Shown: positions 33,988 to 44,149 of the stretch, one piece after another
Numbering within the stretch: the stretch's first letter is position 1
How the letters are laid out: every line of letters starts with the position of its first letter
Source: Mesorhizobium sp. M4B.F.Ca.ET.203.01.1.1
GTDB lineage: Bacteria; Pseudomonadota; Alphaproteobacteria; Rhizobiales; Rhizobiaceae
Assembly: GCF_004791025.1 (NCBI RefSeq)
Contig: NZ_SRUO01000003.1
Coordinates: 372,001-436,000 of the forward strand
Direction: 5' to 3'
DNA: 64,000 nt
Translations under genes and position numbers: made by a program
The notes under the pieces: generated by a model
The model's database searches: none
What the model saw: only the letters and a program-made list of their open reading frames with translations
What the model was told of the DNA's origin: nothing

Positions 33988-35168
33988 GCCGGCGCTCTTG
34001 TCTTGTCGCGCGCCGGCAGCGTCGCAAACACCTCGTCCATATGCTCGCCCAGCGCCGGCGGCGGCCCGGCCGGCAGCGGTGCCGCGCCGTCGACCATGAA
34101 GCCGCCGCGCACCACCGTCAGCGGCCGGTCCATGCCGGGCACGCCTTCGAAGCGGGTCGTCATGCCGCGCTCGGTCACCTGGCGCTCGTCGAGCACCTGC
34201 GGGATCGTCAGCACCCGCCCGGCCGGCACGCCGGCGCGGTTGAGCTTTTCCTCCCAGGCGGCGGCCGAGGCGCCCGCCAGCGCATCCTCGATCAGCGCCT
34301 TCAGCGCGGCGCGGTTCTGCTTGCGCGCCTCGCGCTCGGCAAAGCGCGGATCCGATGCCAGTTCGGGCCGTCTGATCAGTTGGGAAAGCGTGACGAACTG
34401 CTCCTGCTTGTTGGCGGCGATGTTGAGCAGCCCCTCGCCGGTGCGGAACGCGCCCGACGGTGCGGCCGTCATGTTCTCATTGCCCATCGGCCGCGGCTCG
34501 ACGCCGGCGGTCAGATAGTTGGACACCGGCCAGCCGAGCGCCGAAAGCGTGCATTCTAACATCGACACGTCGAGGAATGCCCCCTCGCCGCTCGTCTTCT
34601 GCTTGACCAGGGCCGCAGCAATGGCGAAGGCGCCGACCAGCCCGCCGAGGGTGTCGGCGACCGGATAGCCGACACGCAGCGGCGCCGTTTCCGGCGTGCC
34701 GGTGATGCTCATGATGCCCGACAGGCCCTGGATGATCTGGTCATAGGCGGGATTGTCGCGCATCGGTCCGCTCTGGCCGAAGCCCGATATGGCGCAGTAG
34801 ACGAGACCCGGGCGGATAGCCTTCAGGCTGGCATAGCCGAGCCCAAGCCTGTCCATCACGCCCGGCCGGAAGTTTTCCACCAGCGCGTCGGCGGACGCGA
34901 CCAGGTCGAGGAAGCGGTCGCGATCGGCCTCCTGCTTGAGATCGAGCACGACCGATCGTTTGCCGGCGTTCTGCGCCAGGAAAGAGGCGCCCATGCCGGC
35001 CTGGTTGAGCGTTGCCGAAGCGCCGAGCTGGCGCGCCAGATCCCCGCCATTCGGCGCCTCGACCTTAATGACGTCGGCGCCGAGCAGCGCCAGCTGGTAG
35101 GCGCAATAAGGGCCGGCCAGCACATTGGTCAGATCGAGGACGCGGATGCCGGAAAGCAGGTCGGTCAT
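33984..35168 (-). CDS. CaiB/BaiF family CoA-transferase
   Basis: A 394-residue class III CoA-transferase. Motifs: LDLTNVLAGPYCAYQLALLGADVIKVE at the start, NFRPGVMDRLGLGY, and a GLSGIMSITGTP loop. Catalytic Asp172 lies in PVADTLGGLVGA. It transfers CoA to a carboxylic acid. Upstream in the same direction are the TctA, TctB and TctC transporter genes, 15 bases away; downstream it is coupled to the lyase-like gene. The substrate is probably the acid imported by the transporter. Confidence 0.92.
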   Translation of the reverse strand: MTDLLSGIRVLDLTNVLAGPYCAYQLALLGADVIKVEAPNGGDLARQLGASATLNQAGMGASFLAQNAGKRSVVLDLKQEADRDRFLDLVASADALVENFRPGVMDRLGLGYASLKAIRPGLVYCAISGFGQSGPMRDNPAYDQIIQGLSGIMSITGTPETAPLRVGYPVADTLGGLVGAFAIAAALVKQKTSGEGAFLDVSMLECTLSALGWPVSNYLTAGVEPRPMGNENMTAAPSGAFRTGEGLLNIAANKQEQFVTLSQLIRRPELASDPRFAEREARKQNRAALKALIEDALAGASAAAWEEKLNRAGVPAGRVLTIPQVLDERQVTERGMTTRFEGVPGMDRPLTVVRGGFMVDGAAPLPAGPPPALGEHMDEVFATLPARDKTRAPA

Positions 35169-35183
35169 GATGCTCCAGATCGA

Positions 35184-36707
35184 TCAGGCATCGCCGGGCA
35201 CGTGCTCCGGTCCGCGCCTGCGCCGGTGCTCGACCCAGGCCCAGATATGCGGCCCGACGAGACCGATGAAGGCGAGCGTCAGCAGCGTCAGCGACAGCGG
35301 ATGCCGGTAGAATACCGTCCAGTCGCCGTTGGCGATCGTCATCGCGCGGCGGAACTGCGTCTCGGCCAGCGGCCCGAGGATCATGCCGATGATGACCGGC
35401 GCGGTCGGGAAATCGAAGCGCCGCATCAGGAAGCCGGCCGCCCCCAGAAGATAGAGGATGACGAGATCGACCGGCGACTGCGAGATGCCATAGGTGCCGA
35501 CGGTGGCGAACACCAGGATGCCGGCATAGAGCTGCGGCGCCGGGATCTTCAAGAGCCGCACCCACAGGCCGATCAGCGGCAGGTTGAGGATGACGAGGAT
35601 GACGTTGGCGATGAACAGGCTGGCGATCAGGCCCCAGACGAGATTGGCCTGTGTCGTCAAGAGCAGCGGCCCGGGGTTGATGCCGTAGCTTTGGAAGGCC
35701 GACAGCATGATCGCGGCGGTGGCCGAGGTCGGCAGTCCAAGCGTGAGCATCGGCACCAGCACGCCGGCGGCGGAGGCGTTGTTGGCGGCTTCCGGGCCGG
35801 CGACGCCCTCGATGGCGCCGACCGTGCCGAACTCCTCCTTGTGCTTCGACAGCTTCTTCTCGATCGCATAGGAGAGGAAGGTCGGGATCTCGGCGCCGCC
35901 GGCCGGCATGGCGCCGATCGGGAAGCCGATCAGGGCCCCGCGCAGCCATGCCTTCCACGAGCGTCCCCATTCGGCCGCGGTCATGTAGAGCGAGCCCTTG
36001 AGCGGCACGATCTCGTCCTTGCCGGCATAGCGGCGCGAGGCCATGTAGAGCGTCTCGCCGACCGCGAACAGGCCGACCGCGACGATGATGACGTCGACGC
36101 CGTCGAGCAGTTCGCCCATGCCGAAGGTGAAGCGCGGCTGCCCGGTTTGCAGGTCGACGCCGATCATGCCGATGACGAAGCCGGCGAACAGGCTGGTGAG
36201 ACCGCGCACCGAGGACGAGCCCAGCACCGCCGAGACGGTGATGAAGGCGAGCACCATCAGCGAGAAATACTCGGCCGGGCCGAAGGCCAATGCGAACTTG
36301 ACCACGATCGGGGCCAGGAAGGCGACGCCCAGCGTGCCGATCGTGCCGGCGACGAACGAGCCGATCGCCGAGGTGGCGAGAGCGGCGCCGCCGCGGCCCG
36401 AACGCGCCATCCGGTTGCCTTCCAGGGCGGTGACGATGGTGGCGCTTTCGCCCGGCGTGTTGAGCAGGATCGACGTCGTCGAGCCGCCATACATGGCGCC
36501 GTAATAGATGCCGGCGAACAGGATGAAGGAGGCTTCCGGCGCCACCTGGTAGGTGATCGGCAAAAGCAGCGCGATGGTCAGCGCCGGCCCGAGGCCGGGC
36601 AGCACGCCGATCGCCGTTCCGAGCGTCGTGCCGACCAGGCACCACAAAAGATTGGCCGGCGTGAAGGCTACCGAGAAGCCGTGTGCGAGTTGGTTGAGCG
36701 TGTCCAT
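35184..36707 (-). CDS. tctA: tripartite tricarboxylate transporter, large permease TctA
   Basis: A 507-residue inner-membrane protein with about 11-12 spans. The TctA signature is [20 protein letters not shown] near the N-terminus, and a second copy-like region ([22 protein letters not shown]) supports the usual internal duplication. It forms the transport channel with TctB for a carboxylate captured by TctC. The coding order is tctC, tctB, tctA, reading left on the minus strand. Confidence 0.95.
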   Translation of the reverse strand: MDTLNQLAHGFSVAFTPANLLWCLVGTTLGTAIGVLPGLGPALTIALLLPITYQVAPEASFILFAGIYYGAMYGGSTTSILLNTPGESATIVTALEGNRMARSGRGGAALATSAIGSFVAGTIGTLGVAFLAPIVVKFALAFGPAEYFSLMVLAFITVSAVLGSSSVRGLTSLFAGFVIGMIGVDLQTGQPRFTFGMGELLDGVDVIIVAVGLFAVGETLYMASRRYAGKDEIVPLKGSLYMTAAEWGRSWKAWLRGALIGFPIGAMPAGGAEIPTFLSYAIEKKLSKHKEEFGTVGAIEGVAGPEAANNASAAGVLVPMLTLGLPTSATAAIMLSAFQSYGINPGPLLLTTQANLVWGLIASLFIANVILVILNLPLIGLWVRLLKIPAPQLYAGILVFATVGTYGISQSPVDLVILYLLGAAGFLMRRFDFPTAPVIIGMILGPLAETQFRRAMTIANGDWTVFYRHPLSLTLLTLAFIGLVGPHIWAWVEHRRRRGPEHVPGDA

Positions 36708-36711
36708 CGCG

Positions 36712-37245
36712 TCAGCCCCTGACCATGGCGATGACGGCGTTGATCACCGTGTTCAGCTGGTTTTCGACGAAGCCGGCGCCGATGTTGACGCCAAGCGCCT
36801 TAGCGAAGCCGAAATAGGCCGCGAGCGCCAGGATCAGCCCGAGCAGCACGTCGCGCAGCGGGCGGCGGCTGCCGAAGCCGTAGCAGACCAGCACGAACAT
36901 GATCACCGATGCGGCGGTGAAGCCGAGCGGATGGATGAGCGTAAGGTTGGCGACGAGGCCGGCCACCACGAAGCCCATCGACTTCCAGTCGGTCGGCGTC
37001 TCCTTCTCCTCGTCCGGCTGCCAGCCGCCCCGGAGCGCCGCGACGATGAGCAGCAACGACAGCACCACCATGCCGGCCATGGTGATATAAGGGAACACCC
37101 TGGGACCGACTTTGGAATAGAGCGGCGACACCGGGATCGCCAGTGTCTGCCAGGCCACGGCCGCGGCGCAGGCCAAGAGCCCGACGCCGATCAACAATTC
37201 GGGTATGGCGAAGCGCGGCGGCGCCTGCTGGTCGCTGGTGCTCAT
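36712..37245 (-). CDS. tctB: tripartite tricarboxylate transporter, small permease TctB
   Basis: A 177-residue protein of the TctB (DUF1468) family with four spans (about residues 13-33, 45-68, 90-110 and 125-160), e.g. [17 protein letters not shown]-like and [20 protein letters not shown]. It is the partner of TctA, whose start lies 4 bases downstream of the TctB stop, so they are translated together. Confidence 0.92.
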   Translation of the reverse strand: MSTSDQQAPPRFAIPELLIGVGLLACAAAVAWQTLAIPVSPLYSKVGPRVFPYITMAGMVVLSLLLIVAALRGGWQPDEEKETPTDWKSMGFVVAGLVANLTLIHPLGFTAASVIMFVLVCYGFGSRRPLRDVLLGLILALAAYFGFAKALGVNIGAGFVENQLNTVINAVIAMVRG

Positions 37246-37341
37246 GAATGTCCTCCCTGGATGACCGGCATCCCACGGCCGGTCCTGACCGCAGTCTCAC
37301 CCGCGACGGAGTTCATGTCCATGCGCTTGGCGAGCGTCGAG

Positions 37342-37365
37342 GCGGGGCGGCGCGGGCCGCCCCGC
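37342..37365 (-). promoter_or_regulatory. GC-rich hairpin between tctC and tctB
   Basis: GCGGGGCGGC (37342-37351) pairs exactly with GCCGCCCCGC (37356-37365) over a 4-base loop. It lies 12 bases downstream of the tctC stop with no T-run. Such hairpins in transporter operons stabilise the binding-protein message, giving more TctC than TctB/TctA. The 132-base gap has no gene. Confidence 0.5.
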
Positions 37366-37377
37366 TCCGGGAAGGCA

Positions 37378-38343
37378 TCAGGCGAGGCCGAGATCCTTGA
37401 GGATGGCGCCGATGCGGGCGGTGTCCTCGGTGACGAACTTGGCATAGTCGTCGCCGGTGAGCAGGATCGGCGTCCAGTTGCGGTTCTTGCACTCGGTCGC
37501 CCAGGCCTCGCTCTTGGCCATGGTCTCGACCAGCTTGATGAGCGCTGCCTTGTCGGCATCGGACACGCCGGGCGGGGCGAAGACGCCACGCCAGTTGAAC
37601 AATTCGACATCGATGCCGGCCTCCTTCAGCGTCGGCGCGTCGATGCCCTCCTGGCGTTTGTCGGCGGAGATGGCGAGCAGCCTGAGCGCTCCCGCCTTGA
37701 TCTGCTCGGAGAACTCGCCATAGCCGGAAATGCCGGCCGCCACCTGGTTGCCGAGCAGCGCCGACAGCGCCTCGCCGCCGCCGGCGAACGGCACATAGGA
37801 GAGATTGGTCGCCGGCACGCCGGCCGACTTGGCGATCAGCCCGAACAAAATATGGTCCGAACCGCCGGCCGAGCCTCCGGCCACCGGAACCTGGGTCGGA
37901 TCGGCCTTGAGCGCGGCGACGAAGTCGGCGGCGGTCTTGAACGGCGACGCCGCCGGCACCACCAGCGCTTCGAACTCGCCGGTGAGGCGGGCGATCGGGA
38001 TCACCTCTGTCAGGTTGTTGGCCGACTTGTTGGCGATGATGGCGCCGACCATGACCATGCCGGCCACCATCAGCGAATTGGCCTTGCCATTCCACTGGTT
38101 GACGAATTGCGGCAGGCCGACCGTGCCGCCGGCACCGCCGACATTGGTGATCTGCGAGCCCGAGATCAGCTTTTCAGAGCGCAGCACCTGGTCGATCGTG
38201 CGTGCCGTCTGGTCCCAGCCGCCGCCGGGCGCGGCCGGCACGAAGATCTGGAGCTGCGGCGCGTCCTGCGCGAAGGCGGGCGTGAAGTGCAGTGCCGCGA
38301 AGCCGGCCGCGGTGCTCGTCAAGAATCTGCGTCTGTTCAGCAT
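37378..38343 (-). CDS. tctC: tripartite tricarboxylate transporter substrate-binding protein TctC
   Basis: A 321-residue exported binding protein. Its N-terminus, LNRRRFLTSTAAGFAALHF, has a twin-arginine motif (RRRFL), so it may be exported folded by Tat, cleaved after AFA. The mature part follows the TctC (Bug) pattern: FVPAAPGGGWDQTAR, VGGAGGTVGLPQFVNQ and SYVPFAGGGEAL. Bug proteins bind mono-, di- or tricarboxylates. The start ATG has GGAGGA 5 bases upstream. It is the first gene of the operon, divergent from the IclR gene. Confidence 0.94.
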   Translation of the reverse strand: MLNRRRFLTSTAAGFAALHFTPAFAQDAPQLQIFVPAAPGGGWDQTARTIDQVLRSEKLISGSQITNVGGAGGTVGLPQFVNQWNGKANSLMVAGMVMVGAIIANKSANNLTEVIPIARLTGEFEALVVPAASPFKTAADFVAALKADPTQVPVAGGSAGGSDHILFGLIAKSAGVPATNLSYVPFAGGGEALSALLGNQVAAGISGYGEFSEQIKAGALRLLAISADKRQEGIDAPTLKEAGIDVELFNWRGVFAPPGVSDADKAALIKLVETMAKSEAWATECKNRNWTPILLTGDDYAKFVTEDTARIGAILKDLGLA

Positions 38344-38435
38344 GGGATTCCTCCAAATCACGACACCTCCTCCGGTGCCTGCCAAGACGTGGCCTGAATT
38401 CAGACCCGCCTTCGAGTTCAAGCATTTGTGACTGC

Positions 38436-38493
38436 GTTCTGTCAACGGGAATGGCATTCTACTGGACAGAACGATTTTGCCACGACAAAATCG
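38436..38493. promoter_or_regulatory. palindromic operator candidates between tctC and iclR-type gene
   Basis: Two inverted repeats lie in the divergent promoter region. GTTCTGTC (38436-38443) pairs with GACAGAAC (38465-38472), and CGATTTTG (38472-38479) pairs with CAAAATCG (38486-38493). IclR-type dimers bind palindromes, so these are the likely sites by which the regulator controls itself and the tct operon. Functional proof is absent. Confidence 0.5.
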
Positions 38494-38545
38494 CCTCATC
38501 CGGGCTTGGCCTGGACGGGGCGACCAACATGAAATCATCATCGGG

Positions 38546-39316
38546 ATGAAAAATACACCTGCCAGCCCGGCGTCGGCCGAAGGCGTTGCCGCGCTCGACC
38601 GCGCCATCGCCATCCTCGACGCATTCACCCCCGCTGACCGCTCGCTCGGCCTGGCCGAGATCGCGACCCGCACCGGCCTCTACAAGAGCACCATACTGAG
38701 GCTCGCCAACTCGCTGATGCGCGGGCAATTGCTGGAACGCCTGGACGACGGGCGCTATCGCATCGGGCCGGCCACCTTCAGGCTTGGCGCGATCTACCAG
38801 CGCTCGGTGGTGGCGATGGATGTCCTGCTGCCGATCATGCGCGACCTGTCCGAGCGGAGTTGGGAAAGCGTCGCCTTCTATGTCCGCTCCGGCGACGTCC
38901 GTACCTGCCTCTACCGCGTCGAGTCCAAGCATCCGATCCGCTACACGATCCGCGAGGGCGACGTGCTGCCCTTGCTGGCCGGCTCCGGCGGCCGCGTGCT
39001 CGCGGCATTTTCGGGCGAGCCGGGCGAGCCCTATGAGACCATCCGCGAAGACTATCATCACTTGTCGGTGGGCGATCGCGATCCCGAGACGGCTGGCGTC
39101 TCGGCGCCTGTCTTCGGCCCCGGACGGACCCTTCTCGGCGCGCTCACCCTGGCCGGGCCGAGAACGCGCGTGGACGCGGCCTTTCTGCGGCGCATGACCG
39201 CGCCCCTGCTCGAGGCCGCCGCCCGCGCCACCCGCGCCTTCGGCGAAGACGCCTCGATGCTCGAACGGGCAAGCGTGAAAGCGGCCAGCGCCGGCAAAGC
39301 ACTGGAATCTATCTGA
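38546..39316 (+). CDS. IclR family transcriptional regulator
   Basis: A 256-residue regulator with an N-terminal winged helix (ALDRAIAILDAF, LAEIATRTGLYKSTILRLAN, about residues 16-70) and a C-terminal effector-binding GAF-like domain (RVESKHPIRYTIREGDVLPL). Divergent orientation to tctC and the palindromes between them make local control of the tct/CoA-transferase operon likely, with the imported acid or its CoA ester as effector. The ATG MKNTPAS has a weak upstream site, so an earlier start is not excluded. Confidence 0.9.
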   Translation: MKNTPASPASAEGVAALDRAIAILDAFTPADRSLGLAEIATRTGLYKSTILRLANSLMRGQLLERLDDGRYRIGPATFRLGAIYQRSVVAMDVLLPIMRDLSERSWESVAFYVRSGDVRTCLYRVESKHPIRYTIREGDVLPLLAGSGGRVLAAFSGEPGEPYETIREDYHHLSVGDRDPETAGVSAPVFGPGRTLLGALTLAGPRTRVDAAFLRRMTAPLLEAAARATRAFGEDASMLERASVKAASAGKALESI

Positions 39317-39625
39317 ATTATGTTCACAGGCTTCGGCCGCGACTTGCCGGACATTGGCATTCGGGCAAATTGGAAGCAGTCGAGCCCCAATAATATTTTC
39401 CTAAAATCCGATCCTATACCCCGGCGTAAGCTCGCCGCGGAAGAAGACGCCTTGTGTCGAGCTAAAATACTGGACAAGTTTATTGGCTGTTAAGGCCGAC
39501 ATGCTAGTCGAGCTGTTGTCGCATAACGAGCTGCGACATGAGGGCGAGAGGTTTCGTCCGACCCATGACTGATCGGTCGGACCGGCGGATTCACGGGGAG
39601 CCATGGCAATTTCCATGGAAGCTTG
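39317..39625 (+). other. leader region of the GGDEF-EAL gene
   Basis: A 309-base gap. The middle (39390-39470) is more AT-rich and could contain a promoter. A hairpin with 8-bp arms, GTCCGACC (39556-39563) and GGTCGGAC (39575-39582), sits 43 bases before the start codon and may affect translation. It has none of the conserved elements of a c-di-GMP riboswitch that I can see. No gene. Confidence 0.45.
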
Positions 39626-42109
39626 ATGAGGCTGTCAGCGACGCTTGCCAGTCCGCGTCTTGTCGGACTGGTCTGGCCATTCATACTCGTGGTCCTGATC
39701 CAGGCTCTCGTCGCCAGCGGCAGCCTCTATACGCTTTCGGCCGTTCGCGCCTACGTTGGCGGCGAAAGCCATTGGTCGAAGGGACAGAAAGAGGCCATCT
39801 ATTTCCTCAGCCTCTATGTCGATACCGGCAAAACGGGCTTCTTCAACGAATATCGCGACGCGATCGCCGTTCCGCTGGCCGACCACGCGGCGCGGCTGGC
39901 GCTCGAGCAAGCCGAGCCTGACACCGACGCGGCGCGCGCCGGTTTCCTGCAAGGCGGAAATCACGCCGACGATGTCACCGGGATGATCTGGCTGTTCCGC
40001 AACTTCCGCGATGTCAGCTACCTCGATGTGGCCATCCAGCGCTGGGCGGCGGCAGACGTCATGATCCTGGCGCTCGACGAGCTCGGCAACGCCATCCACC
40101 GCAAGATCGAGGAAGGACCGGCATCGGCGGCGCAGATCGGCGCCTGGAAGGCAGAGATCCACCGGCTCAACGATGAGATCGGCCCCCTTTCCAAGGCATT
40201 CTCCGACAGCCTGGGTGAAGGTTCGCGTTTCATCAAGCTGGCATTGACGCTGGCCAACCTGGCCACGGCGGCCTTGCTGATCCTGCTTGCCGTGTGGCGC
40301 ACGCGCAAGCTGCTGGCGCAGCGTCAGGCCTTTCAGAACGCGCTCAACGCCGAACGCGAACGGGCCCAAATCACGCTCGCCTCGATCGGCCAGGCCGTCA
40401 TCAGCACGACTGCCGACGGGCGGCTGGACTATATGAACGCCGTTGCCGAGCGTCTGTTGGCGCGCCAGTTCGATGCGGAAAAGGGCAAGCCGATCGCATC
40501 GCTGTTCAGGCTCATCGACAAGGAAACGGGCGTCGAGGAGACACGGTGGATGGAGCGCCTGCTGGCCGGCGAGCCGCAGCCCGCCAACGCCCGACCATGG
40601 CTGCTCAAGCGCGCTGACGGCTCGGTCGTTCCCGTCGCCTTGACCGGCGCGCCGCTGTCGGTCGCGGGCAGGCTGGTCGGCGCCGTGCTCGCGGTCCACG
40701 ACATGACGCGCGAACAGGACTATATCGAGCGGCTCTCATGGCAGGCATCGCACGACGCGCTGACTGGGCTTGCCAACCGCCGCGACTTCGAGAACCGCCT
40801 GCAAAGAACGGCGGCGGACTTGCACAGCCGGCCAGGCCAGCACGCGCTGATGTATCTCGATCTCGATCAGTTCAAGCTCGTCAACGATACATGCGGCCAC
40901 GCCGCCGGCGACCAGTTGCTGCGCCAGGTTTCGGTCCTGCTCGGCAATGAGCTGCGCGCGGGCGACATCCTGGCCAGGCTCGGCGGCGACGAGTTCGGCG
41001 TGCTGCTCTTCGACTGCAGCGCGGATGTCGCCGCCGATATCGCCGAACGGCTGCGGGCGACCGTGCAGGATCTGCATTTCTCCTGGAATGGGCGGCCCTT
41101 CGTCATCACTGTCAGCATCGGCGTGGTGCAGATCACCGATGCCGAAGTCACGCTCGAGGAGACCCTGCAGGCCGCCGACGTCGCCTGTTACATGGCCAAA
41201 GAGAAGGGCCGCAACCGGGTTCAGCTGCACAGCGACAGCGACACCGCCCTGCGCGAACGCTTCACCGAGATGGCCTGGGTCCAGCGCCTGCACGCTGCCC
41301 TGGAGGAAAATCGCTTCAGGCTCCATTGCCAGGAGATCTGGCCGCTCAATGATGCCGTGGCCGAAGCCGGCGCACATATCGAAATCCTGCTGCGGCTGAC
41401 GGATGAGGACGGCTCCATCGTCTCGCCGGCCAGCTTCATCCCGGCGGCCGAGCGCTATGGGCTGATGCCGGCGATCGACCGCTGGGTCGTGCGCGGCGCA
41501 TTCGCCGTTCTGGCCGCGCGCCTTGCCAACCCAACGGCCGCTCCGATCGCCACCTGTGCCATCAATCTCTCGGGGGCGAGCTTCGGCGACGAGACGTTCC
41601 TCGACTTCCTGCGCGAACAGTTCGGCGTCTTCGGCATTCCGCCGAACATGGTCTGCCTGGAGATCACCGAGACCAGCGCCATTGCCGATCTCGCCAACGC
41701 GATGCGCTTCATTGCCCAGTTGCGCGAGTTGGGATGCCGCTTCGCCCTCGACGACTTCGGCTCCGGCATGTCGTCCTTCGCCTATCTGAAACACCTGCCT
41801 GTCGACTATCTGAAAATCGACGGCAGCTTCGTCAAGGACATGCTGGAGGACCGCATCGACCGGGCCATGGTCGAGATGATCCATCATATCGGCAAGGTGA
41901 TGGGCAAGCGCACGATTGCCGAGTTCGTTGAAAGCGAGAGCATCATCGAGGCCCTGAAGTCGATCGGCGTCGACTATGGCCAGGGCTATGCGATCGCCCG
42001 GCCGCAACCCTTCAACGCAACGACGAAGCTGCTGAGTCCGGGCTCGCGCGCTGCCCCCGACGACGGTCCGGACAGCGCTCTCGCGCGCAAGCTGCGCATG
42101 GCCGGCTGA
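39626..42109 (+). CDS. membrane GGDEF-EAL protein (cyclic di-GMP turnover)
   Basis: An 827-residue protein. Span 1 (about 12-35) and span 2 (about 205-225) enclose a periplasmic domain of about 170 residues. A PAS-like domain (about 245-365) follows, then GGDEF and EAL. The GGDEF active site is intact (GGDEF 453-457), with an inhibitory site RAGD (444-447) five residues before it. The EAL domain reads EIL at 586, yet keeps NLSGASF, EITETSA, the DDFGSG loop (709-714) and KIDG. The protein can therefore be both cyclase and phosphodiesterase. ATG is used; a TTG one codon earlier is possible. Confidence 0.93.
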   Translation: MRLSATLASPRLVGLVWPFILVVLIQALVASGSLYTLSAVRAYVGGESHWSKGQKEAIYFLSLYVDTGKTGFFNEYRDAIAVPLADHAARLALEQAEPDTDAARAGFLQGGNHADDVTGMIWLFRNFRDVSYLDVAIQRWAAADVMILALDELGNAIHRKIEEGPASAAQIGAWKAEIHRLNDEIGPLSKAFSDSLGEGSRFIKLALTLANLATAALLILLAVWRTRKLLAQRQAFQNALNAERERAQITLASIGQAVISTTADGRLDYMNAVAERLLARQFDAEKGKPIASLFRLIDKETGVEETRWMERLLAGEPQPANARPWLLKRADGSVVPVALTGAPLSVAGRLVGAVLAVHDMTREQDYIERLSWQASHDALTGLANRRDFENRLQRTAADLHSRPGQHALMYLDLDQFKLVNDTCGHAAGDQLLRQVSVLLGNELRAGDILARLGGDEFGVLLFDCSADVAADIAERLRATVQDLHFSWNGRPFVITVSIGVVQITDAEVTLEETLQAADVACYMAKEKGRNRVQLHSDSDTALRERFTEMAWVQRLHAALEENRFRLHCQEIWPLNDAVAEAGAHIEILLRLTDEDGSIVSPASFIPAAERYGLMPAIDRWVVRGAFAVLAARLANPTAAPIATCAINLSGASFGDETFLDFLREQFGVFGIPPNMVCLEITETSAIADLANAMRFIAQLRELGCRFALDDFGSGMSSFAYLKHLPVDYLKIDGSFVKDMLEDRIDRAMVEMIHHIGKVMGKRTIAEFVESESIIEALKSIGVDYGQGYAIARPQPFNATTKLLSPGSRAAPDDGPDSALARKLRMAG

Positions 42110-42125
42110 GGATGGCTGGGCTGGC

Positions 42126-42665
42126 TCAGGGATGCCGTTCCAGCAGGATCGTCGCGTTGTCGTGATAGGTGGTACGCAGGATTTCCGTGTAGCCGCATTT
42201 GGCCGCGACATTGAGCGAGGCGGTGTTTTCCGGATCGATGATGCAGACTGTTCTGGCCGGCGAGAACGTCACGTCGCCCCAGGCGAGAGCCCGCTGTACC
42301 ACTTCGCTGGCCAGTCCCCGGCCCTGCGCTTCCGGAGCCAGCGCCCAGCCAGCTTCCGGCACGCCCTCGATCGAGGGCTCGATGGCGCGCTTCAGATCGT
42401 GAAAGCCGGCCTCGCCGATGAAGCGGCCGGTCGCCTTCTCCTCGATCGCCCAGAAACCGTAGCCGAGCAGCGACCACAGGCCGGCATGACGCAGGAAGCG
42501 CATCCAGCTTTCCTCGCGCGTCCGCGGCTTGCCGCCGATGAAGCGGGTGACGGCGGGATCGGCCCACATGGCGACGTAGGCGTCGAAATCGTCCAGCCGG
42601 TGCGCCCGCAGGATGGTCCGCGCCGTTTCGATGACCGGGACGCCGGTTGCCTTTGGACTGCCCAT
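42126..42665 (-). CDS. GNAT family N-acetyltransferase
   Basis: A 179-residue acetyltransferase of the RimJ/RimL-like GNAT group. It has ETARTILRAHRLDDFDAYVAMW at the N-terminus and the acetyl-CoA loop EAQGRGLASEVVQRAL. Its C-terminal part is ENTASLNVAAKCGYTEI. The acceptor is unknown. The stop lies 16 bases beyond the stop of the convergent GGDEF-EAL gene. Confidence 0.9.
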   Translation of the reverse strand: MGSPKATGVPVIETARTILRAHRLDDFDAYVAMWADPAVTRFIGGKPRTREESWMRFLRHAGLWSLLGYGFWAIEEKATGRFIGEAGFHDLKRAIEPSIEGVPEAGWALAPEAQGRGLASEVVQRALAWGDVTFSPARTVCIIDPENTASLNVAAKCGYTEILRTTYHDNATILLERHP

Positions 42666-42874
42666 AAAACTTGCCTCGCTTGAACGTCAAGCAGGCGCCT
42701 AGCAAACCTCCCGCACCGAACAAGGGCCACGGCGGTCCGGATCATCCTCCAGACCAGAACGTCCCATCACACCAGAGCAGCTAGCTGCCGGCCATGTCTG
42801 GGAATTCTGTCCGGCGATGCTAGTCTTCGCGGGAATCTGATTCAGCCCACGCATCATCCAACCAGAGGAAAAGC

Positions 42875-43324
42875 ATGGATACCACCGACCTCGTGCTGGC
42901 CATCATCCATCATCTGCTGGTGTTTTCGCTGGCCGGCATCATCGGCGCCGAATTCGTGCTGATCCGCGGCGACTTGCCCGCCGCGACGCTGAAGCGCCTT
43001 GTCGGCATCGACCGCCATTACGGCATCATCGCCGCGCTGATCGTCATCGTCGGCGCCGGCCGTGTCTTCTATGGCCTCAAGGGCTGGGAGTTCTACATCT
43101 ACAACTGGATGTTCTGGGCAAAGATGACGGCCTTCGTCATCGTCGGCCTTTTGTCGATCGTCCCGACCATCCGCTTCATCTCCTGGAACCGGCAGGCCGG
43201 CGCCACTCCCGGCTTTCAGGTGCCGGCGGCCGAGCTCGCCTCGGTGAAGACCTATGTCCGCGCCGAAGCCTTCATCTTCCTGCTGATCCCGGTCTTCGCC
43301 GCGGCGATGGCGCGCGGCTACTGA
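42875..43324 (+). CDS. DUF2214 family membrane protein
   Basis: A 149-residue inner-membrane protein with four spans, beginning MDTTDLVLAIIHHLLVFSLA. The family hallmark histidines (IIHH at residues 10-13 and RHYG near 48) and the GWEFYIYNWMFWAKM segment agree with DUF2214. Function unknown. Its last 7 bases overlap the 3' end of nth on the other strand. Confidence 0.85.
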   Translation: MDTTDLVLAIIHHLLVFSLAGIIGAEFVLIRGDLPAATLKRLVGIDRHYGIIAALIVIVGAGRVFYGLKGWEFYIYNWMFWAKMTAFVIVGLLSIVPTIRFISWNRQAGATPGFQVPAAELASVKTYVRAEAFIFLLIPVFAAAMARGY

Positions 43325-44127
43325 GCCTCCACGGCGACGCTCTCCGCCAGCGGCGCGATCGGCACCAGCGGCGCTGGTATCTCGGACGTTTTCTCGGCCG
43401 CTTTGCACAGATCGGCGATGACGCAGGCCGGGCAGTCCGGCTTGCGCGCCTTGCAGACATAGCGGCCGTGCAGGATCAGCCAGTGATGCGCATGGCGCAT
43501 ATATTCTTCCGGAATGATCTTCAGCAGCCCCTGCTCGACCTGCTCAGGCGTCTTGCCGGGCGCCAGCCCCAACCGGTTGCCGATGCGCAAGATATGCGTG
43601 TCGACCGCCATCGTGTGCTGGCCGAAGGCCATGTTGAGCACGACATTGGCGGTCTTGCGCCCGACCCCCGGCAGCCTGACCAGCTGGTCGCGGTCGTCTG
43701 GCACTTCGCCGCCATGCTCGTCGATCAGCGCCTTGGACAGCGCGATCACGTTCTTGGCCTTGTTGCGCCAGAGTCCGATGGTGCGGATGTAGTCGCCGAC
43801 CTTTGCCTCGCCCAGCGCCAGCATCTTCTGCGGCGTGTCGGCGACCTTGAACAGCGCCCGCGTCGCCTTGTTGACGCCGGCATCGGTCGCTTGCGCCGAA
43901 AGCACCACGGCGACCAGCAAGGTGAAGGCGTTGACATGCTCGAGTTCGCCCTTCGGCTCCGGCCGCTGCACCGAAAACCGCCGGAAGATCTCATGCACCT
44001 CGGCCGGGCTGTAGAGCGGCCGTGATCGTGCCGGCCGCGGCCGCGGCTTGGCGTTCGAGCCGTCGCGCCGGCCGGGCGGCAGTGCATTTTTGGCCATCGG
44101 GGATTTTTTCGTCTTGGGGCTTGCCAT
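43318..44127 (-). CDS. nth: endonuclease III (DNA glycosylase/AP lyase)
   Basis: A 269-residue base-excision repair enzyme that removes oxidised pyrimidines. The HhH motif LPGVGRKTA (152-160) contains catalytic Lys158, and Asp176 lies in VDTHILRIGNRLG. The 4Fe-4S cysteines C225, C232, C235 and C241 match the C-X6-C-X2-C-X5-C spacing. An N-terminal basic tail of about 35 residues is longer than in E. coli. The start MASPKTKK has AGGAAGGGA immediately upstream. Upstream ATGs in frame fall in the divergent DUF2244 gene and are unlikely. Confidence 0.95.
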   Translation of the reverse strand: MASPKTKKSPMAKNALPPGRRDGSNAKPRPRPARSRPLYSPAEVHEIFRRFSVQRPEPKGELEHVNAFTLLVAVVLSAQATDAGVNKATRALFKVADTPQKMLALGEAKVGDYIRTIGLWRNKAKNVIALSKALIDEHGGEVPDDRDQLVRLPGVGRKTANVVLNMAFGQHTMAVDTHILRIGNRLGLAPGKTPEQVEQGLLKIIPEEYMRHAHHWLILHGRYVCKARKPDCPACVIADLCKAAEKTSEIPAPLVPIAPLAESVAVEAQ

Positions 44128-44149
44128 TCCCTTCCTATAATATCCAGCC

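Noticed and set aside
33031-34518. Plus-strand frame opposite the lyase-like and CoA-transferase genes
   Set aside because: No domain and no ribosome site; both genes on the minus strand are full and coupled by overlap.
39317-39625. Possible cyclic di-GMP riboswitch before the GGDEF-EAL gene
   Set aside because: A hairpin is present, but the conserved tetraloop and receptor elements of the known classes are not.
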